A DNA stretch of 64,000 bases from Neolewinella litorea (GTDB lineage Bacteria; Bacteroidota; Bacteroidia; Chitinophagales; Saprospiraceae). The stretch covers positions 248,001-312,000 of the forward strand of contig NZ_SRSF01000004.1 in NCBI RefSeq assembly GCF_004803465.1. The letters are read 5' to 3'. The stretch's first letter is position 1. Each line of letters begins with the position of its first letter. The position numbers were made by a program, and so were the translations under genes. Below are positions 1-10,248 of this stretch, in pieces. The notes under the pieces are model-generated. The model ran no database searches. It worked only from the letters and a program-made list of their open reading frames with translations, and had not been told where the DNA came from.

Positions 1-610
1 GTGTCTAGATAAGGCGCCGAGGGGTGTGCAGTACTATAAGGTCTCGGTAAAGCGGATATGTCATCTATGCTATGGAATCTCGTTCAGCAGCGGTGTGAAT
101 AAGATTACAATGGGTAATCCTGCCGGTGGGAGCCTGCGCGAAACGAGGCCCAATACTTAAAAACAGATGATCCTTTTACGGAAGGTCCTAGAATATAAGC
201 ATTTCAACCGCAGGCACAAAACATATCGTTGCATATATTAAGAATATGGTATAATATTCTTTAATATAATATATTGCAATATATTATTCTCCTGCTTGTT
301 GGGGCCTTGCGCCATTGAATGCGTATTTGCGCTTCTTAATCCACAGGCCACGAAAAGCATTTCGGGTAACAATATGCCGACGCTTTTCGGTGGACGATGA
401 CCCGGGGATAAGTTGCTCCACCATTTGGCTGATCACCCCGTATCCTGACAACGATAACACGCAATGCTATGCCGGATTTGCCGGATGGAGCCCACATTTC
501 TCCGCCATCGCAAGTGGTGCCGCGACCCGCGCTCCGCGCCCAAACCTGTTTTCCATAGCCACCCCGGCGCTGGTGGGGAATCTGCTTGCTGCAGCTATAA
601 GGGCGGATTG
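1..610. other. Noncoding left edge with an AT-rich island
   Basis: No reading frame here looks like a real gene: candidates overlap each other on both strands and resemble nothing known. Bases about 160-300 are strikingly AT-rich compared with the rest of the window and hold two inverted repeats (listed separately). The stretch may be an intergenic or island boundary; its left context lies outside the window. Confidence 0.5.
241..287. repeat. Two AT-rich inverted repeats
   Basis: Bases 241-260 can form a stem AGAATAT/ATATTCT around a six-base loop. Bases 266-287 are a perfect 22-base palindrome centred on TTGCAA. Both lie in the only strongly AT-rich stretch of the window. They could be protein-binding sites or a cruciform. 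No T-run supports a terminator. Confidence 0.6.
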
Positions 611-1642
611 TTATTCTGAGACGCCCACCGGCACAGCCTCCATAATCTCCAGCTGGGCCACGATGTCGTCCAGCGGCACGCCGGGTTGGGCGCCCCGGGT
701 GATGACCTGGTATACGTTGTCGAACAGGTCGTACCACCGCCCGGGCAGGGTCTGTACGGGGCCGCGCACGGTCACCCCGGCAGTTTCCGTGTGGAGCAGG
801 CCGTGCTGCTCGGCGGGCTCTTCCCCAAAGTGATCGTGCGTGGGCTGGATACCCGCCTTCAACTGGTCTTCCTGGATATCGATGCCGAACTTCACGAAGC
901 TCCCCTTCCGCCCGTGGAGGCGGTACCGGGGGGTAGGCTCGCGCACTAGGAGGCTGCAGGACAAGCTAACCCGCAGCGGGCCGTCGTAAACCAACTGCAG
1001 GTCAAAGGCATCCGGAATATCGGAGCCCGTCCGCTGCATCCATTGGTTGCCGATCACGTCACTCGGCCGGCCGAACAGCGCGATGGCCTGGTCGAGGATA
1101 TGGGCCCCGAGGTCGTACAGCATGCCCGATGCCGGACCGGGCTTTTCCTTCCACGGCTTGGCGTTGGGCTCGGGCTTCCAGCGGTCGAAGCGTGCCTCGT
1201 AGGCCACCAGTTCACCCAGGCTGCCCCCCTCGATCACTTGCTTCACGGTGAGGAAATCGCTGTCCCACCGGCGGTTCTGAAAGACGAACAGGTGGCGGTC
1301 CCTGGCCGCGGCCAGGTCGCGCAGTTCACGCAGCTGGGAGGCGGTGGCGCAGGCGGGTTTGTCGACCAGCACGTGCTTGTTCGCCTCCAGGGCGGCCCGC
1401 GCCAGCTCGTAGTGGGTGGCGTTCGGCGTGGCTATGCTCACCAGGTCGATGTCCGGGTCGGCCAGGACGGTCTCCATGTCGGCCGTAGGCTCCATACCGG
1501 GAAACTCTTCGGCTACCTCTTGGGCGCGGCTCGTTACTATTCGGCGGACCGTAAAGCCGGGGTGGGCGCGGAAAAACGGCGACTGAAGATAGCGACCGGA
1601 AAGGCCGAAGCCGATCAGTCCGACGGATAGGGGAGTAGACAT
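611..1642 (-). CDS. Gfo/Idh/MocA family oxidoreductase
   Basis: A cytoplasmic NAD(P)-dependent oxidoreductase of about 343 residues, normal for the family. The N-terminal Rossmann fold opens with VGLIGFGLSGR. The segment VDKPACAT sits where family members usually carry an EKP motif, so the usual Glu is an Asp here. The C-terminal half has the usual alpha/beta substrate domain, including YDLGAHILDQAIALFG. The substrate, typically a sugar or inositol derivative, cannot be read from sequence. The start is the ATG at 1642, giving MSTPLSVGLIGFG; the frame runs nine codons further upstream with no family similarity. The gene stands alone, on the same strand as the following T9SS gene but separated from it by that gene's terminator. 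Confidence 0.9.
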   Translation of the reverse strand: MSTPLSVGLIGFGLSGRYLQSPFFRAHPGFTVRRIVTSRAQEVAEEFPGMEPTADMETVLADPDIDLVSIATPNATHYELARAALEANKHVLVDKPACATASQLRELRDLAAARDRHLFVFQNRRWDSDFLTVKQVIEGGSLGELVAYEARFDRWKPEPNAKPWKEKPGPASGMLYDLGAHILDQAIALFGRPSDVIGNQWMQRTGSDIPDAFDLQLVYDGPLRVSLSCSLLVREPTPRYRLHGRKGSFVKFGIDIQEDQLKAGIQPTHDHFGEEPAEQHGLLHTETAGVTVRGPVQTLPGRWYDLFDNVYQVITRGAQPGVPLDDIVAQLEIMEAVPVGVSE

Positions 1643-1815
1643 ACCACAATTATTTAATTCGATTCCCAAGGTACTGTTTCACCCGCATCCGGGCGGGCGG
1701 CGGCGCGCGGGTGCTATATCCCCCCGAACGGCCGGCTTCCGCGGCTCCGTCCCTAGGAAGTTCCGGCCACGGTTACCAGCAGGGCTGGCATGTACCGGTG
1801 AAGCGTCAAATAAAA

Positions 1816-1847
1816 AACCTCCTTCCCACCGAAGTGAAAAGGAGGTT
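1816..1847 (-). terminator. Intrinsic terminator of the T9SS cargo gene
   Basis: Nine-base perfect stem (AACCTCCTT/AAGGAGGTT) with a 14-base loop. On the minus strand it is followed directly by a run of T residues (the A-run at 1812-1817). It lies 36 bases past the stop of the gene ending at 1883. Confidence 0.9.
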
Positions 1848-1882
1848 GCCGGGCGTCAGCCCGATTGGTAAGCGGTCAATCC

Positions 1883-3310
1883 TTACCGAAGTCGCAGGAA
1901 GGAACGTACGGTGCGGTCACCCATCTCGGGCGTGACCACCATTTGGTAGAGACCGGCGGGAATGTCTCCCAGGCTCAGTTCAACGGTATTGGTGCCGGTA
2001 GCGGCTTCCACCACCCGGCGGAACGCAACGCGACCGGTGGCGTCGTATATCTGCAGGTCCACTCGCTGATTATCCTCGGAGGCGAACTGCAGGGTAATGA
2101 GATCGCGGGCCGGGTTCGGGAACACGGCTACTTCCTCCAGACCGGTTACGTTGCCGGAGGATTGTACAAGAGACTTCTTGCCCTTGCCATTGCCGAAGTT
2201 CTCAGCGCTGGGCACTTGGGTAGCAGTGCTGGTACGCTCCACGTTACAGCCGTCCAGACTGATGCCCGGGAAGTCGAGCCCCTGCTGGTTGCCGGCCTTG
2301 ATGGCCACGTCGGTTACGTACTCTCTCAGGTCGGCATCGATAAGGTAGCTGAAGGTGACGCACTGGTTGGGCTCACGCTTCATGGCGCCGTCGCCGAAGC
2401 CTTCAAACTGTACGTCGTAGCGCTCGCAGTTGCCGGTGCGTCCGTTGATTTCTACTTTAAGGCCAGACATACTGGAGGAGGATTCGAGCAGGGCCGACTT
2501 CGGAAGATCACATGGAATGGAGAACCGAATGTTGGAGATGTCCTTGCAGTCGTCGCCGATCAGGCACAGTTCCCAGGTGAAGCGGGTGGTGCCCGCCTCG
2601 CTGTCGTAATCCATACACGCCGCCAGGGAGTAGCACTCGTTCTCGAAGGGCGGCGGGGGGGTACGGGTAATGATCTGGACATCCTGACCTTCTCCGCACT
2701 CATTGGAGGCGGTCCAGGTCCGGATTATAGTGCTGCAATCGTCTTCAGGATCACCGACTATTTCGTCGGAATAGCTTACGGGTACGGAACCATTGGCATC
2801 GGTGGCGGTGGCCATACCGGTATCGGCGGGATCGGTTGAGGCCCCACAGGCGATGGTGATGTCAGCGGGGGCGGTGACGGTGGGTTCCTGGCCCGCCGTG
2901 ACCTTGACGATCTGGGTGCAGTAGAATTCGTCGCCGTTACTGTTGCTTACCGTCCAGTTTCGGGTGATAATGGCAGCCAAGGCGGGGTCGCTGGGATTGT
3001 TGTCAACGTCTTCGGTATAGTCCAGGAAGATTTCGCAGTCGGCCTCAAAGTGCGGAATGTAGGTTGGATTGTTGAAGTCCGGCGCGGCATCCTCCAGGCA
3101 GTCTACCTCGTAATCGGGCGGACAGTAGGGATTAACGCAGGTGAAGTCGAGGCCAGCGGTAGTGGTGGTCGTGAGCTCCGGGGAATCGGACGCTACCGTA
3201 TTGTCGGAAATCGTCGTTCCCGCCATCAACGCCGTCGAGAGGAACAGGCAGAAGAAGTGCAGGAGCACGTATTTCCCGGTTTTGGAAATGGAAATGTCGA
3301 AGTGCATCAT
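1883..3310 (-). CDS. Secreted protein with HYR-like domain and T9SS type A sorting domain
   Basis: About 475 residues. A signal peptide follows the start (hydrophobic LLHFFCLFLSTALMAG, cleaved near residues 30-35). The middle has an HYR/Ig-like stretch (VTAPADITIACGASTDP, then TWTASNECG). The last roughly 80 residues are a T9SS type A sorting domain, beginning VAVFPNPARDLITLQF and ending in a basic tail. By family knowledge the domain sends the protein through the outer membrane via T9SS. The number of cysteines suggests disulphides outside the cell. Function is otherwise unknown. Tandem ATG codons at 3308-3310 and 3305-3307 are both possible starts; the frame extends upstream without a plausible signal peptide. 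Confidence 0.85.
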   Translation of the reverse strand: MMHFDISISKTGKYVLLHFFCLFLSTALMAGTTISDNTVASDSPELTTTTTAGLDFTCVNPYCPPDYEVDCLEDAAPDFNNPTYIPHFEADCEIFLDYTEDVDNNPSDPALAAIITRNWTVSNSNGDEFYCTQIVKVTAGQEPTVTAPADITIACGASTDPADTGMATATDANGSVPVSYSDEIVGDPEDDCSTIIRTWTASNECGEGQDVQIITRTPPPPFENECYSLAACMDYDSEAGTTRFTWELCLIGDDCKDISNIRFSIPCDLPKSALLESSSSMSGLKVEINGRTGNCERYDVQFEGFGDGAMKREPNQCVTFSYLIDADLREYVTDVAIKAGNQQGLDFPGISLDGCNVERTSTATQVPSAENFGNGKGKKSLVQSSGNVTGLEEVAVFPNPARDLITLQFASEDNQRVDLQIYDATGRVAFRRVVEAATGTNTVELSLGDIPAGLYQMVVTPEMGDRTVRSFLRLR

Positions 3311-3641
3311 CGTGTTATTTATAGTGTGAGAAAATGGTTGTCCGAATAGTGTTGGGGTCCGGCATGTGAACCATATGGTGCGCACGGCCGAATCTTCCGA
3401 CCGGATGGACGGATAGGCTATGGGTTAATTTAGGAGAGGGGTAGGTGCCGACGACTGACGGACAACAGAGGATGGATGTCCTCAGGGGGTGCCCGCCAAT
3501 CGTCGGACAAAGTCAAATGGGTATTCCAAGTAGTAACTCAAATCTAAAGCTGGAGTAAGCGTGTATGACCTACTTAATGTAATTTATGCTTTTCCCATCT
3601 GATAGCAAAATTTGTCTGTGGAAATCTTTTCGAGCGTTGGT

Positions 3642-3990
3642 GGGCCGGGCCGGGTAAAGGGCCTCCAGGGCCGATGGAATGGGATGCTATTTCCGCGAAG
3701 CCCATCCCTTGGTTTTCCTCGGAATTGACTCCGCTCGGTGGGTGCCGTCCCTTCCAGGGCCAATGGTGCGGGATGATATTTTCGCGAAGCCCATTCCTCG
3801 GTGCCCTCGGAATTGACTCCGCTGGTTGGATGCCGTCCCTTCCAGGGCCGGGCCGGTGGTGGGATTCCATGCCCGATGGTGCGGGATGCTATTCCCGCGA
3901 AGCCCATTCCTCGGTGCCCTCGGAATTGACTCCGCTGGTTGGATGTCGTCCCTTTCAGGGCCGGGCCGGGTAGAGGGCCTCAAGGCCCGA
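3642..3990. repeat. Three-copy imperfect tandem repeat, unit about 88 bases
   Basis: Copies start near 3665, 3754 and 3872 and share cores such as GCGAAGCCCATTCCTCGGTG and GGAATTGACTCCGCT. About 30 bases of extra sequence separate copies two and three. The array is bracketed by near-identical 33-base segments (GGGCCGGGCCGGGTA... at 3642 and 3957). It is probably a dispersed intergenic repeat family; no coding function is supported. Confidence 0.8.
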
Positions 3991-4006
3991 CTCATCATCG
4001 ATACCA

Positions 4007-4044
4007 GGAGGCGTGGAGGCACATTAAAAAAACCTCACGCCTCC
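4007..4044. other. Strong hairpin
   Basis: GGAGGCGTG(G)AGG pairs with CCTCACGCCTCC across a 13-base A-rich loop, with one bulged G. There is no T-run after the stem on either strand, so it is not a standard terminator. Confidence 0.5.
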
Positions 4045-4151
4045 GCCGTGGTGGTAGCATCTCGGCGCGTCCGCAGGACATCCGAGGGTGCGGACCCAAA
4101 AGTTCCCAAATTGTGCAGGTAGCGGTGGTAGTCTCTCAGGCCTGAAGACGC

Positions 4152-4649
<498 letters not shown>

Positions 4650-4660
4650 AGTGTATTTGC

Positions 4661-5029
4661 CTACACTACACGGCTGGCCAGCAGTCGGTTCACCGGGGTG
4701 ACGTCGATGGTACGGCTGAAATTGATCTCGAAGAGGCCCACGCCGCTTACCCAGATCTTGAAATCGGCGTCGGTGTCCATCAGGCCGGCGGTCTCCACGG
4801 CATAGGAGCCGATCTTGCCGTAGGGGAAGCTGCGGAAGTTCTTCTTGGAGCCGGTAAGGCCCTGCACGTCGAGCGTGAGGATACGCCGGTCGGTGAACCA
4901 CACGCGGTCGCGGACGTGCTTGTAGGCCAGTTCGATTGTCTCGCCCTCCGCCAGCAGGGGGTGGATTAGGTCGTGGCCATCGTCGGGGGTAGTCTGGGAA
5001 GTAACGCTAAAGCTGGTGAGCAGGTCCAT
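4661..5029 (-). CDS. Bacterial PH domain protein
   Basis: 122 residues, nearly all one bacterial pleckstrin-homology domain (bPH_1/PF08000-like). Visible features are LAEGETIELAYKHVRDRVWF, TDRRILTLDVQG, GSKKNFRSFPYGKIGSYAVE and the closing helix TPVNRLLASRVV. No signal peptide or membrane segment, so it is cytoplasmic. Family members form ring-like oligomers; the ligand is generally unknown. First gene of a likely two-gene operon with the VOC protein. Divergent from the histidine kinase, leaving 99 bases for both promoters. Confidence 0.85.
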   Translation of the reverse strand: MDLLTSFSVTSQTTPDDGHDLIHPLLAEGETIELAYKHVRDRVWFTDRRILTLDVQGLTGSKKNFRSFPYGKIGSYAVETAGLMDTDADFKIWVSGVGLFEINFSRTIDVTPVNRLLASRVV

Positions 5030-5114
5030 AAATGAGGTAAGGATTGAGCCGGTGAATATAGGAATCCGGTGGCGCTACCGGCCCCTCTACCCAAATACAT
5101 ATAGCAGATTTCGC

Positions 5115-5122
5115 TAACTTTA
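5115..5122 (+). promoter_or_regulatory. Possible -7 box of the kinase gene
   Basis: TAACTTTA, one base off the Bacteroidota TAnnTTTG consensus, ends six bases before the ATG at 5129. If used, the mRNA would be leaderless or nearly so. No clear -33 TTTG was found. Confidence 0.4.
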
Positions 5123-5128
5123 AGCAGG

Positions 5129-7204
5129 ATGCCCGCGCAACACCCCCTCCCGCCCGCCCCGATCCGCCGACCCGGAACCTCCCATCCGCGGTATGCTCTG
5201 CTCCGTAGCCACTGGCTGCTGCTCTTACTGGGGTGGCTTTGCACCTGCGCGCCGCCGCTATACGGACAGGATACCGCCCGCATTCGCCAGGTACTGGAAG
5301 CCGCCGATACGCTATTCGTACTCCAACCCCGGCCCACCCTCGAACTGCTCGCCACGATCGCGCCCCTGCTGCCCGCCGCCACGCCCCGGCAACGGATCGA
5401 TTACCTCCATTACCACGGGGCCGCTTACCAACGCCTGGGGCGGATGGATTCCGTGGAGTGGTACCACCGCCGTATCCTGGAAACCCTGGCCCCGGGAGAA
5501 GACGAAAGCGCCCGCTCCCGCGCGCTGGCCAACCTCGGCACGGCCTACCGCGCCCGCGGCGAACTGGACTCCGCCGCCGCCGTCTACGAACGCGCCTTGC
5601 AAGTGTTTGAAACGCGATCCGACAGCTTTCCCCGTGGGACGGTGCGCAACAGCCTCGGCCTCATCTACTACGCCCGGGGCGAGTATCCCGCCGCCATGCG
5701 GGTGTACCTGGAGGCGCTGGACCTCTTTCGCGGTCTCGGGCACGCCGCTGCCGTAGCGATCGTGAACAACAATATCGGACAGGTCTACCACGCCCAGAAG
5801 GATTACCCCAAGGCCGTCCGCCACTACTCCGCCTATCTGGAGGCGAGCCGGGAGAGCGGCAACCGGCGCGGGGAAGCCACCGCCCTGAACAACCTGGGCG
5901 TGGCCTACCTCGACCGTAGCGTGCCGGATTCCGCGCAGACCTACTTTCTGCTCAGCCTCGCGGTGAAGGAGGAGATCGGACTGGAAGCCGAGATCGCCAC
6001 CACCCTCAACAACCTGGGAAAGATCGCCAACCGACGCAACGACTACGCGGCGGCCCTCGACTACAACCGCCGCGGACTGGCAGTGGCCCGCGCGCAGGAC
6101 AATCCCCGCGACGCGGCTTTTTGCCTCGTAGAATTGGGCCACAGTCTGCGCCAACTTGGACAGGCAGACGCCGCCCGCGACCGCTACCGCGAAGCGCTGC
6201 AACTGGCCGAAAGGATGGGCGACCCCCAACTCACCTACGAGGCGCACCACGGGCTATACGAGACCCTCCGAACCGACAGTCCCGAACGGGCCCTGCCGCA
6301 CCTCGAAGCCGCCTTCGCCCTACGCGACAGCCTGCTCAACGCCGAAAACGTGGAGGCCCTCACCACCCTGCGCCTGGAAAACGACTTCCGGCAGCGCGAA
6401 CTCCTCAGCCGGGAAAAACTGGCCAACCTGGAACTGCGGGAAACCCTCAACGCCACCCGGCTGGCAAGCCAGCGCCGGGTCATCTTCGGATTGCTCGCCG
6501 CCCTGGTCGTGCTGGGCGCGCTGGGCTACCTGCTCTGGCGGCAACGCGACCGCATCCGCGAACAGCACACGGCGCTACAGTCCGCCCTGCGGGAAAAGGA
6601 CATCCTGCTGCGCGAGATCCACCACCGGGTCAAGAACAACCTCCAGGTGATCTCCTCCCTGCTGGGTATTCAGTCGCGCCACGTGCGCGACAAGGTCGCC
6701 CGCGACGCCCTCAACGAAGGGCGCAGCCGGGTGCAGACGATGGCGCTGATCCACCAAAACCTCTACGGACAGGAGCAGCTGACGGGGATCAACATCCGGG
6801 AGTACTTTGATAAGCTGCTGGACAACCTGCTGCGTACCTACCAGATTTCTCCCGACCGCATCCGGGTAGACGCCGACATCGATGAGCTGGTGCTGGACGT
6901 GGACACCCTCATCCCCCTGGGGCTAATCCTCAACGAACTGATCACCAACGCCCTGAAGTACGCCTTCCCCGCCGGCGGGGGCCGCATCGCCGTGAGTATC
7001 CGGCAGACCGAGGGCGGCCTGCGGGTGGTGGTCGACGACGACGGCGTGGGCATGGAGGACCCGGAAGCCCTGACCAACGGCGACAGCTACGGCTACGAGC
7101 TGATCACGGCGCTGGTCGACAAACTGGAAGGAGAACTGCGGGTAAACGGACAGGCCGGAACGCGGGTTAATATCCTGTTGAAAGATTACAAGGTAGCGGC
7201 ATGA
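5129..7204 (+). CDS. TPR sensor histidine kinase (HisKA_2 type)
   Basis: 691 residues. An N-terminal hydrophobic signal or anchor ([20 protein letters not shown]) is followed by about 350 residues of TPR repeats, for example [20 protein letters not shown] and [12 protein letters not shown], probably periplasmic. One membrane segment lies at residues 449-470 ([20 protein letters not shown]). A short coiled coil leads into the HisKA_2 motif [18 protein letters not shown]; the phosphoacceptor is His498 or His499. The HATPase domain shows [13 protein letters not shown] (N box) and VDDDGVGM (G1). The stop overlaps the next start as ATGA, so the regulator at 7201 is its partner. The TPR region presumably binds a partner protein, as in other Bacteroidota TPR kinases; the stimulus is unknown. 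Confidence 0.92.
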   Translation: MPAQHPLPPAPIRRPGTSHPRYALLRSHWLLLLLGWLCTCAPPLYGQDTARIRQVLEAADTLFVLQPRPTLELLATIAPLLPAATPRQRIDYLHYHGAAYQRLGRMDSVEWYHRRILETLAPGEDESARSRALANLGTAYRARGELDSAAAVYERALQVFETRSDSFPRGTVRNSLGLIYYARGEYPAAMRVYLEALDLFRGLGHAAAVAIVNNNIGQVYHAQKDYPKAVRHYSAYLEASRESGNRRGEATALNNLGVAYLDRSVPDSAQTYFLLSLAVKEEIGLEAEIATTLNNLGKIANRRNDYAAALDYNRRGLAVARAQDNPRDAAFCLVELGHSLRQLGQADAARDRYREALQLAERMGDPQLTYEAHHGLYETLRTDSPERALPHLEAAFALRDSLLNAENVEALTTLRLENDFRQRELLSREKLANLELRETLNATRLASQRRVIFGLLAALVVLGALGYLLWRQRDRIREQHTALQSALREKDILLREIHHRVKNNLQVISSLLGIQSRHVRDKVARDALNEGRSRVQTMALIHQNLYGQEQLTGINIREYFDKLLDNLLRTYQISPDRIRVDADIDELVLDVDTLIPLGLILNELITNALKYAFPAGGGRIAVSIRQTEGGLRVVVDDDGVGMEDPEALTNGDSYGYELITALVDKLEGELRVNGQAGTRVNILLKDYKVAA

Positions 7205-7800
7205 GCCTGGAAGCGATGCGTATCCTGATTGTCGAGGATGATCCGGTAATTCGTACGGACCTGAAGTCCCTGCTCACGAGTCACGGACTGGAGGTCGTAG
7301 GAGCGGCCAAGGACGCCGTCTGCGCCTACGACCTGCTGCGGTCCACCCAGCCCAATTTCGTAATTCTCGACATCAACCTCGGAACCGGCCCCAGCGGCCT
7401 GGAAGTCGCGGAAGTGCTGCACACCCGCTACCGACTGCCCTATATCTTCCTTACTTCCTACTCCGATTCGGCCACCCTCGAAGCCGCCATGCAGCAGGGG
7501 CCGTTCGGGTACCTCGTCAAGCCCTTTCAGGACGAAACCGTACTGAGCACCCTGGCCGTGGCGTGGAGCAACTACCAACGCCTGAAGCGCAACCGGGGCA
7601 TCAACCTCAGCGACTGCCCCGAGCCGCTCACCGAGCAGGAGGAACGCGTGGCCAGGCTGCTGGTGGAGGGCCTGCCCTACCGCCGGATCGCCGAGCAGCT
7701 GTTCATCTCGCAGAACACGCTCAAGTACCACGTCAAGCACATCTACGCCAAGTACGGGGTGGCCGGCCGGGCCGAACTGGTGAGCCGGGTGTACGAATAA
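7201..7800 (+). CDS. Response regulator with LuxR-type HTH
   Basis: 199 residues. Receiver domain (about 6-125): acidic VEDDP, phosphoacceptor Asp in VILDINLG, Thr in IFLTSYSD and Lys in YLVKPF. A short linker follows, then a LuxR/GerE helix-turn-helix (about 140-197): [20 protein letters not shown] with the recognition helix near [18 protein letters not shown]. It binds DNA when phosphorylated by the kinase encoded immediately upstream, whose stop overlaps this ATG. The targets are not visible here. The spelling QEERVARLL departs slightly from the usual ExEVL. Confidence 0.93.
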   Translation: MSLEAMRILIVEDDPVIRTDLKSLLTSHGLEVVGAAKDAVCAYDLLRSTQPNFVILDINLGTGPSGLEVAEVLHTRYRLPYIFLTSYSDSATLEAAMQQGPFGYLVKPFQDETVLSTLAVAWSNYQRLKRNRGINLSDCPEPLTEQEERVARLLVEGLPYRRIAEQLFISQNTLKYHVKHIYAKYGVAGRAELVSRVYE

Positions 7801-7902
7801 CCACCCATTTGTGTGGGGCGCCGCGCCGGAGCGGGCCGGAATTTAGAGGTGTTCGGAGCAATGGACTCCGGCGTACCCTTCATTCCACATCCATTCCGCA
7901 CT

Positions 7903-8439
7903 ATGAAACGCATTGCCTTCCTCCGCACCACCTTAGCCGCCGGTGCCATGACCGCCCTCCGCCCCCTCGCCGCCCACGACCGCCCCGCACCGGGGGACCC
8001 CGTACTCGACCCCCGCATCGTCCGCGAGCAAGAAGGCCAGCAGGTCAACGTACTCGGCGACCGCATGACCTTCAAACTGACCGGCGAAGATACCGGTGGC
8101 CGGCTCACCATGATCGAGGAATACAACGACCCCGGCGTCGCGATCCCGCCGCACATCCACGACAACGAAGACGAGATATTCCGCGTCCTGGAGGGCGAAC
8201 TGGAAGTCACCGTCGCCGGCGAAACCACCCTGCTGAGGGCCGGAGACATGGCGTTCGGCCCCCGCGGCGTTGCCCACAGCTGGCGAACCGTAGGCGAGGG
8301 GAAGACCCGCGTCATCCTCACCGCCTTTCCCTCCGGCATCGAGAAAATGTTCGAGGAAATCGGCGAACTGCCCGCCGGCCCGCCCGACATGCCCACCGTT
8401 TTTGGCATTTGCGGTCGCTACGGAATCCACTTCGTCTGA
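7903..8439 (+). CDS. Exported cupin-domain protein
   Basis: 178 residues. A signal-like N-terminus (MKRIAFLRTTLAAGAMTAL) precedes one cupin barrel. Motif 1 is visible as PPHIHDNEDEIFRVLEGELE (metal ligands His, His and Glu), and motif 2 as DMAFGPRGVAHSW (His). The residues suggest a metal-binding cupin; the reaction is unknown. The start at 7903 was chosen because it begins the signal peptide; the frame is open further upstream with unrelated sequence. The next gene (lipoprotein) follows after 35 bases, so both are probably in one transcript. Confidence 0.85.
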   Translation: MKRIAFLRTTLAAGAMTALRPLAAHDRPAPGDPVLDPRIVREQEGQQVNVLGDRMTFKLTGEDTGGRLTMIEEYNDPGVAIPPHIHDNEDEIFRVLEGELEVTVAGETTLLRAGDMAFGPRGVAHSWRTVGEGKTRVILTAFPSGIEKMFEEIGELPAGPPDMPTVFGICGRYGIHFV

Positions 8440-8474
8440 GCCCTCCCTTCCTTTCACCTTTAACCGAACTTACT

Positions 8475-9227
8475 ATGAATACGCAATCTGTTTTCTTCGC
8501 CCTGCTGCTGTTGCTGTTCCTTTCCTGTCAGGAAGACGAAAAGGTGCAGACCCGCTTCACGGGCCCGGAAGTTGCCGTTGGAGACGGGCAGGCCTGGACG
8601 GTAGTAAACACCGACCAGCGGGGTAACCCCACCAGTCTGGCCGTTGAAATGGACGCCGATGCCATGGAGGGCCTGCCCACCGGTCAGCACCACCCGCCGT
8701 CCTACGTGCTGCGGCTACCCACCGGAGTCGACCTGCCGCCCTACGACCACATTACGCTCGACTGGAACGAGCACGGCCACGAACCCATGCACGTATACGA
8801 CGTGCCGCATTTCGATATCCATTTCTACTTCATCTCGGAGACGGAACGCGACGGTATCGGGCCGGATGATTCCCTGGCCTTCAACAAGCCCCTCCCGGCG
8901 GAGAACCTTCCCCCGGACTACCTCGAAACCCCGGGTGGCGTACCGCGCATGGGCGCCCACGTGATCGACCTGCAATCGCCGGAAATCAGCGGCGAGGGAT
9001 CGTTCACTCACACCTTCATCTACGGCAAATACGACGGAGAGATCATCTTCCTGGAACCCATGGTGACCACCGAGTTCCTGCGGACCAAACCCGACGTCAC
9101 CGCACAGGTACGGCAGCCGCAGGAGTGGCAACATGCCGGGTATTACCCCACCAATTACCGCATCGCGTACGATGCGGGCAAGGATCGGTACTCCGTGGTA
9201 CTGAAAGATTTCGTATCGGTACAGTAA
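8475..9227 (+). CDS. TTHB210-like (DUF5602) lipoprotein
   Basis: 250 residues. A lipoprotein signal peptide has the lipobox LFLSC at residues 14-18. The body matches, from memory, the DUF5602/TTHB210-like family: GQAWTVV, LDWNEHGHEP, VYDVPHFDIHFYFIS, VPRMGAHVID, FTHTFIYGKYDG and IFLEPMVTTEFL. The many conserved His residues (HGHEP, PHFDIHF) hint at metal binding. Family function is not established. It probably follows the cupin in one operon and would sit in the cell envelope. Confidence 0.8.
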   Translation: MNTQSVFFALLLLLFLSCQEDEKVQTRFTGPEVAVGDGQAWTVVNTDQRGNPTSLAVEMDADAMEGLPTGQHHPPSYVLRLPTGVDLPPYDHITLDWNEHGHEPMHVYDVPHFDIHFYFISETERDGIGPDDSLAFNKPLPAENLPPDYLETPGGVPRMGAHVIDLQSPEISGEGSFTHTFIYGKYDGEIIFLEPMVTTEFLRTKPDVTAQVRQPQEWQHAGYYPTNYRIAYDAGKDRYSVVLKDFVSVQ

Positions 9228-9384
9228 GCAGCCGAGGTCATTGGGGCGCGGACGCGGGTGCCGTGCTAAAGCGGTAAAGCGGAGCCGGGAGGGTATGGCC
9301 CCCCGGCCATCCGCGCTGCCCGGTGTTGGGTGACCGGTCCGTAGCCTGGAAGGGAAAAAAGAGCGATAGGGTATCTTAAGCCCC

Positions 9385-10119
9385 ATGCTTGTTCCTTCCC
9401 TTATTTCCATCGTGGTGCTCGTGCTGGTGCACCTTTTCGTCAGTCGGCTGGGTTTGTCGGGTATCCCCCGCAGCAAGTGGCTGTCGCTGGGGGGCGGGAT
9501 CTCGGTGACCTACATCTTTCTGCACGTCCTGCCGGAGTTTGCCGAGTACCAGGAGATGTTTGCCGAGCATACTTCCGACGACGTGCTCAATTTTATGGAG
9601 CACCACATCTACGGCTTCGCCTTGCTGGGCCTGGTGGCTTTCTACGCGCTGGAGCGGGCGGCGAAGCGCTCGAAGCAGTCGCACCGTGAACCTTCCGAAG
9701 AAGTTGAGGAGGACGATACCAGCGTTTTCTGGATCCACATGTTCTCGTTCATGGTCTACAACGGCATCATCGGCTATTTGCTGTGGGGCCGGGAGGACCA
9801 GTCGACCATGGGGCTGGTATACTACGTGCTGGCCATGGCCTTCCACTTTATGGTTACCGACTTCAGTCTGTACCAACACTACCAGGAGCTGTACCGCCGC
9901 CGGGGCCGCTGGATGGTGGTGGCCGCTCTGGTGGGCGGCTGGGCCTTGGGCCTGACGGTGGAGATCGCGGAGATCCACGTCGGTATGATCTTCGCTTTCG
10001 TGGCCGGCGGGGTGATCATGAACGTGCTGAAGGAGGAGTTGCCGGAGGAGCGCAAGAGCAACATCTGGGCCTTCCTGACCGGGGTGGTGGCCTACGCCGT
10101 ATTGCTCATCGCTACCTGA
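9385..10119 (+). CDS. ZIP-like multi-pass membrane protein
   Basis: 244 residues with about seven to eight hydrophobic segments, starting at the extreme N-terminus (LISIVVLVLVHLFV). The C-terminal part FAFVAGGVIMNVLKEELPEE resembles the last conserved helix of ZIP metal transporters. However, the usual HExPHE motif of helix IV is not evident (VTDFSLYQHYQELY sits near it). An acidic and basic loop, PSEEVEEDDT, separates the halves. Transport of a divalent metal is a guess from fold similarity only. A weak -7-like TATCTTAA ends five bases before the ATG. Confidence 0.6.
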   Translation: MLVPSLISIVVLVLVHLFVSRLGLSGIPRSKWLSLGGGISVTYIFLHVLPEFAEYQEMFAEHTSDDVLNFMEHHIYGFALLGLVAFYALERAAKRSKQSHREPSEEVEEDDTSVFWIHMFSFMVYNGIIGYLLWGREDQSTMGLVYYVLAMAFHFMVTDFSLYQHYQELYRRRGRWMVVAALVGGWALGLTVEIAEIHVGMIFAFVAGGVIMNVLKEELPEERKSNIWAFLTGVVAYAVLLIAT

Positions 10120-10248
10120 GCGGAGCCACGGCGGGCCGGCGGATTTGGCCGGCCCCGGCACCCGCGCGCCGCCGGCGCCATACCTGGAAAACGCGCGGAC
10201 TGGCGAAATCCGCGCTGATTTCCATACATTGACCATCCAAAATCCAGT

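Larger units (their letters stand above)
3311..4151. other. Gene-free stretch with a repeat array
   Basis: No convincing gene. Short frames at 3570-4020 are by-products of the repeat array (3642-3990), whose unit length is not a multiple of three. A hairpin lies at 4007-4044. The remainder, including 3311-3640, shows nothing recognisable apart from presumably the promoter of the T9SS gene. Confidence 0.6.

Noticed and set aside
315-833. Overlapping open frames on both strands at the left edge
   Set aside because: No similarity to known families, they overlap the real oxidoreductase gene, and GC-rich DNA makes such frames by chance.
3574-4122. Several frames of about 100 codons on both strands with repeated peptide phrases
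   Set aside because: They arise from the 88-base repeat array. The phrases change frame between copies, so no single protein is maintained.
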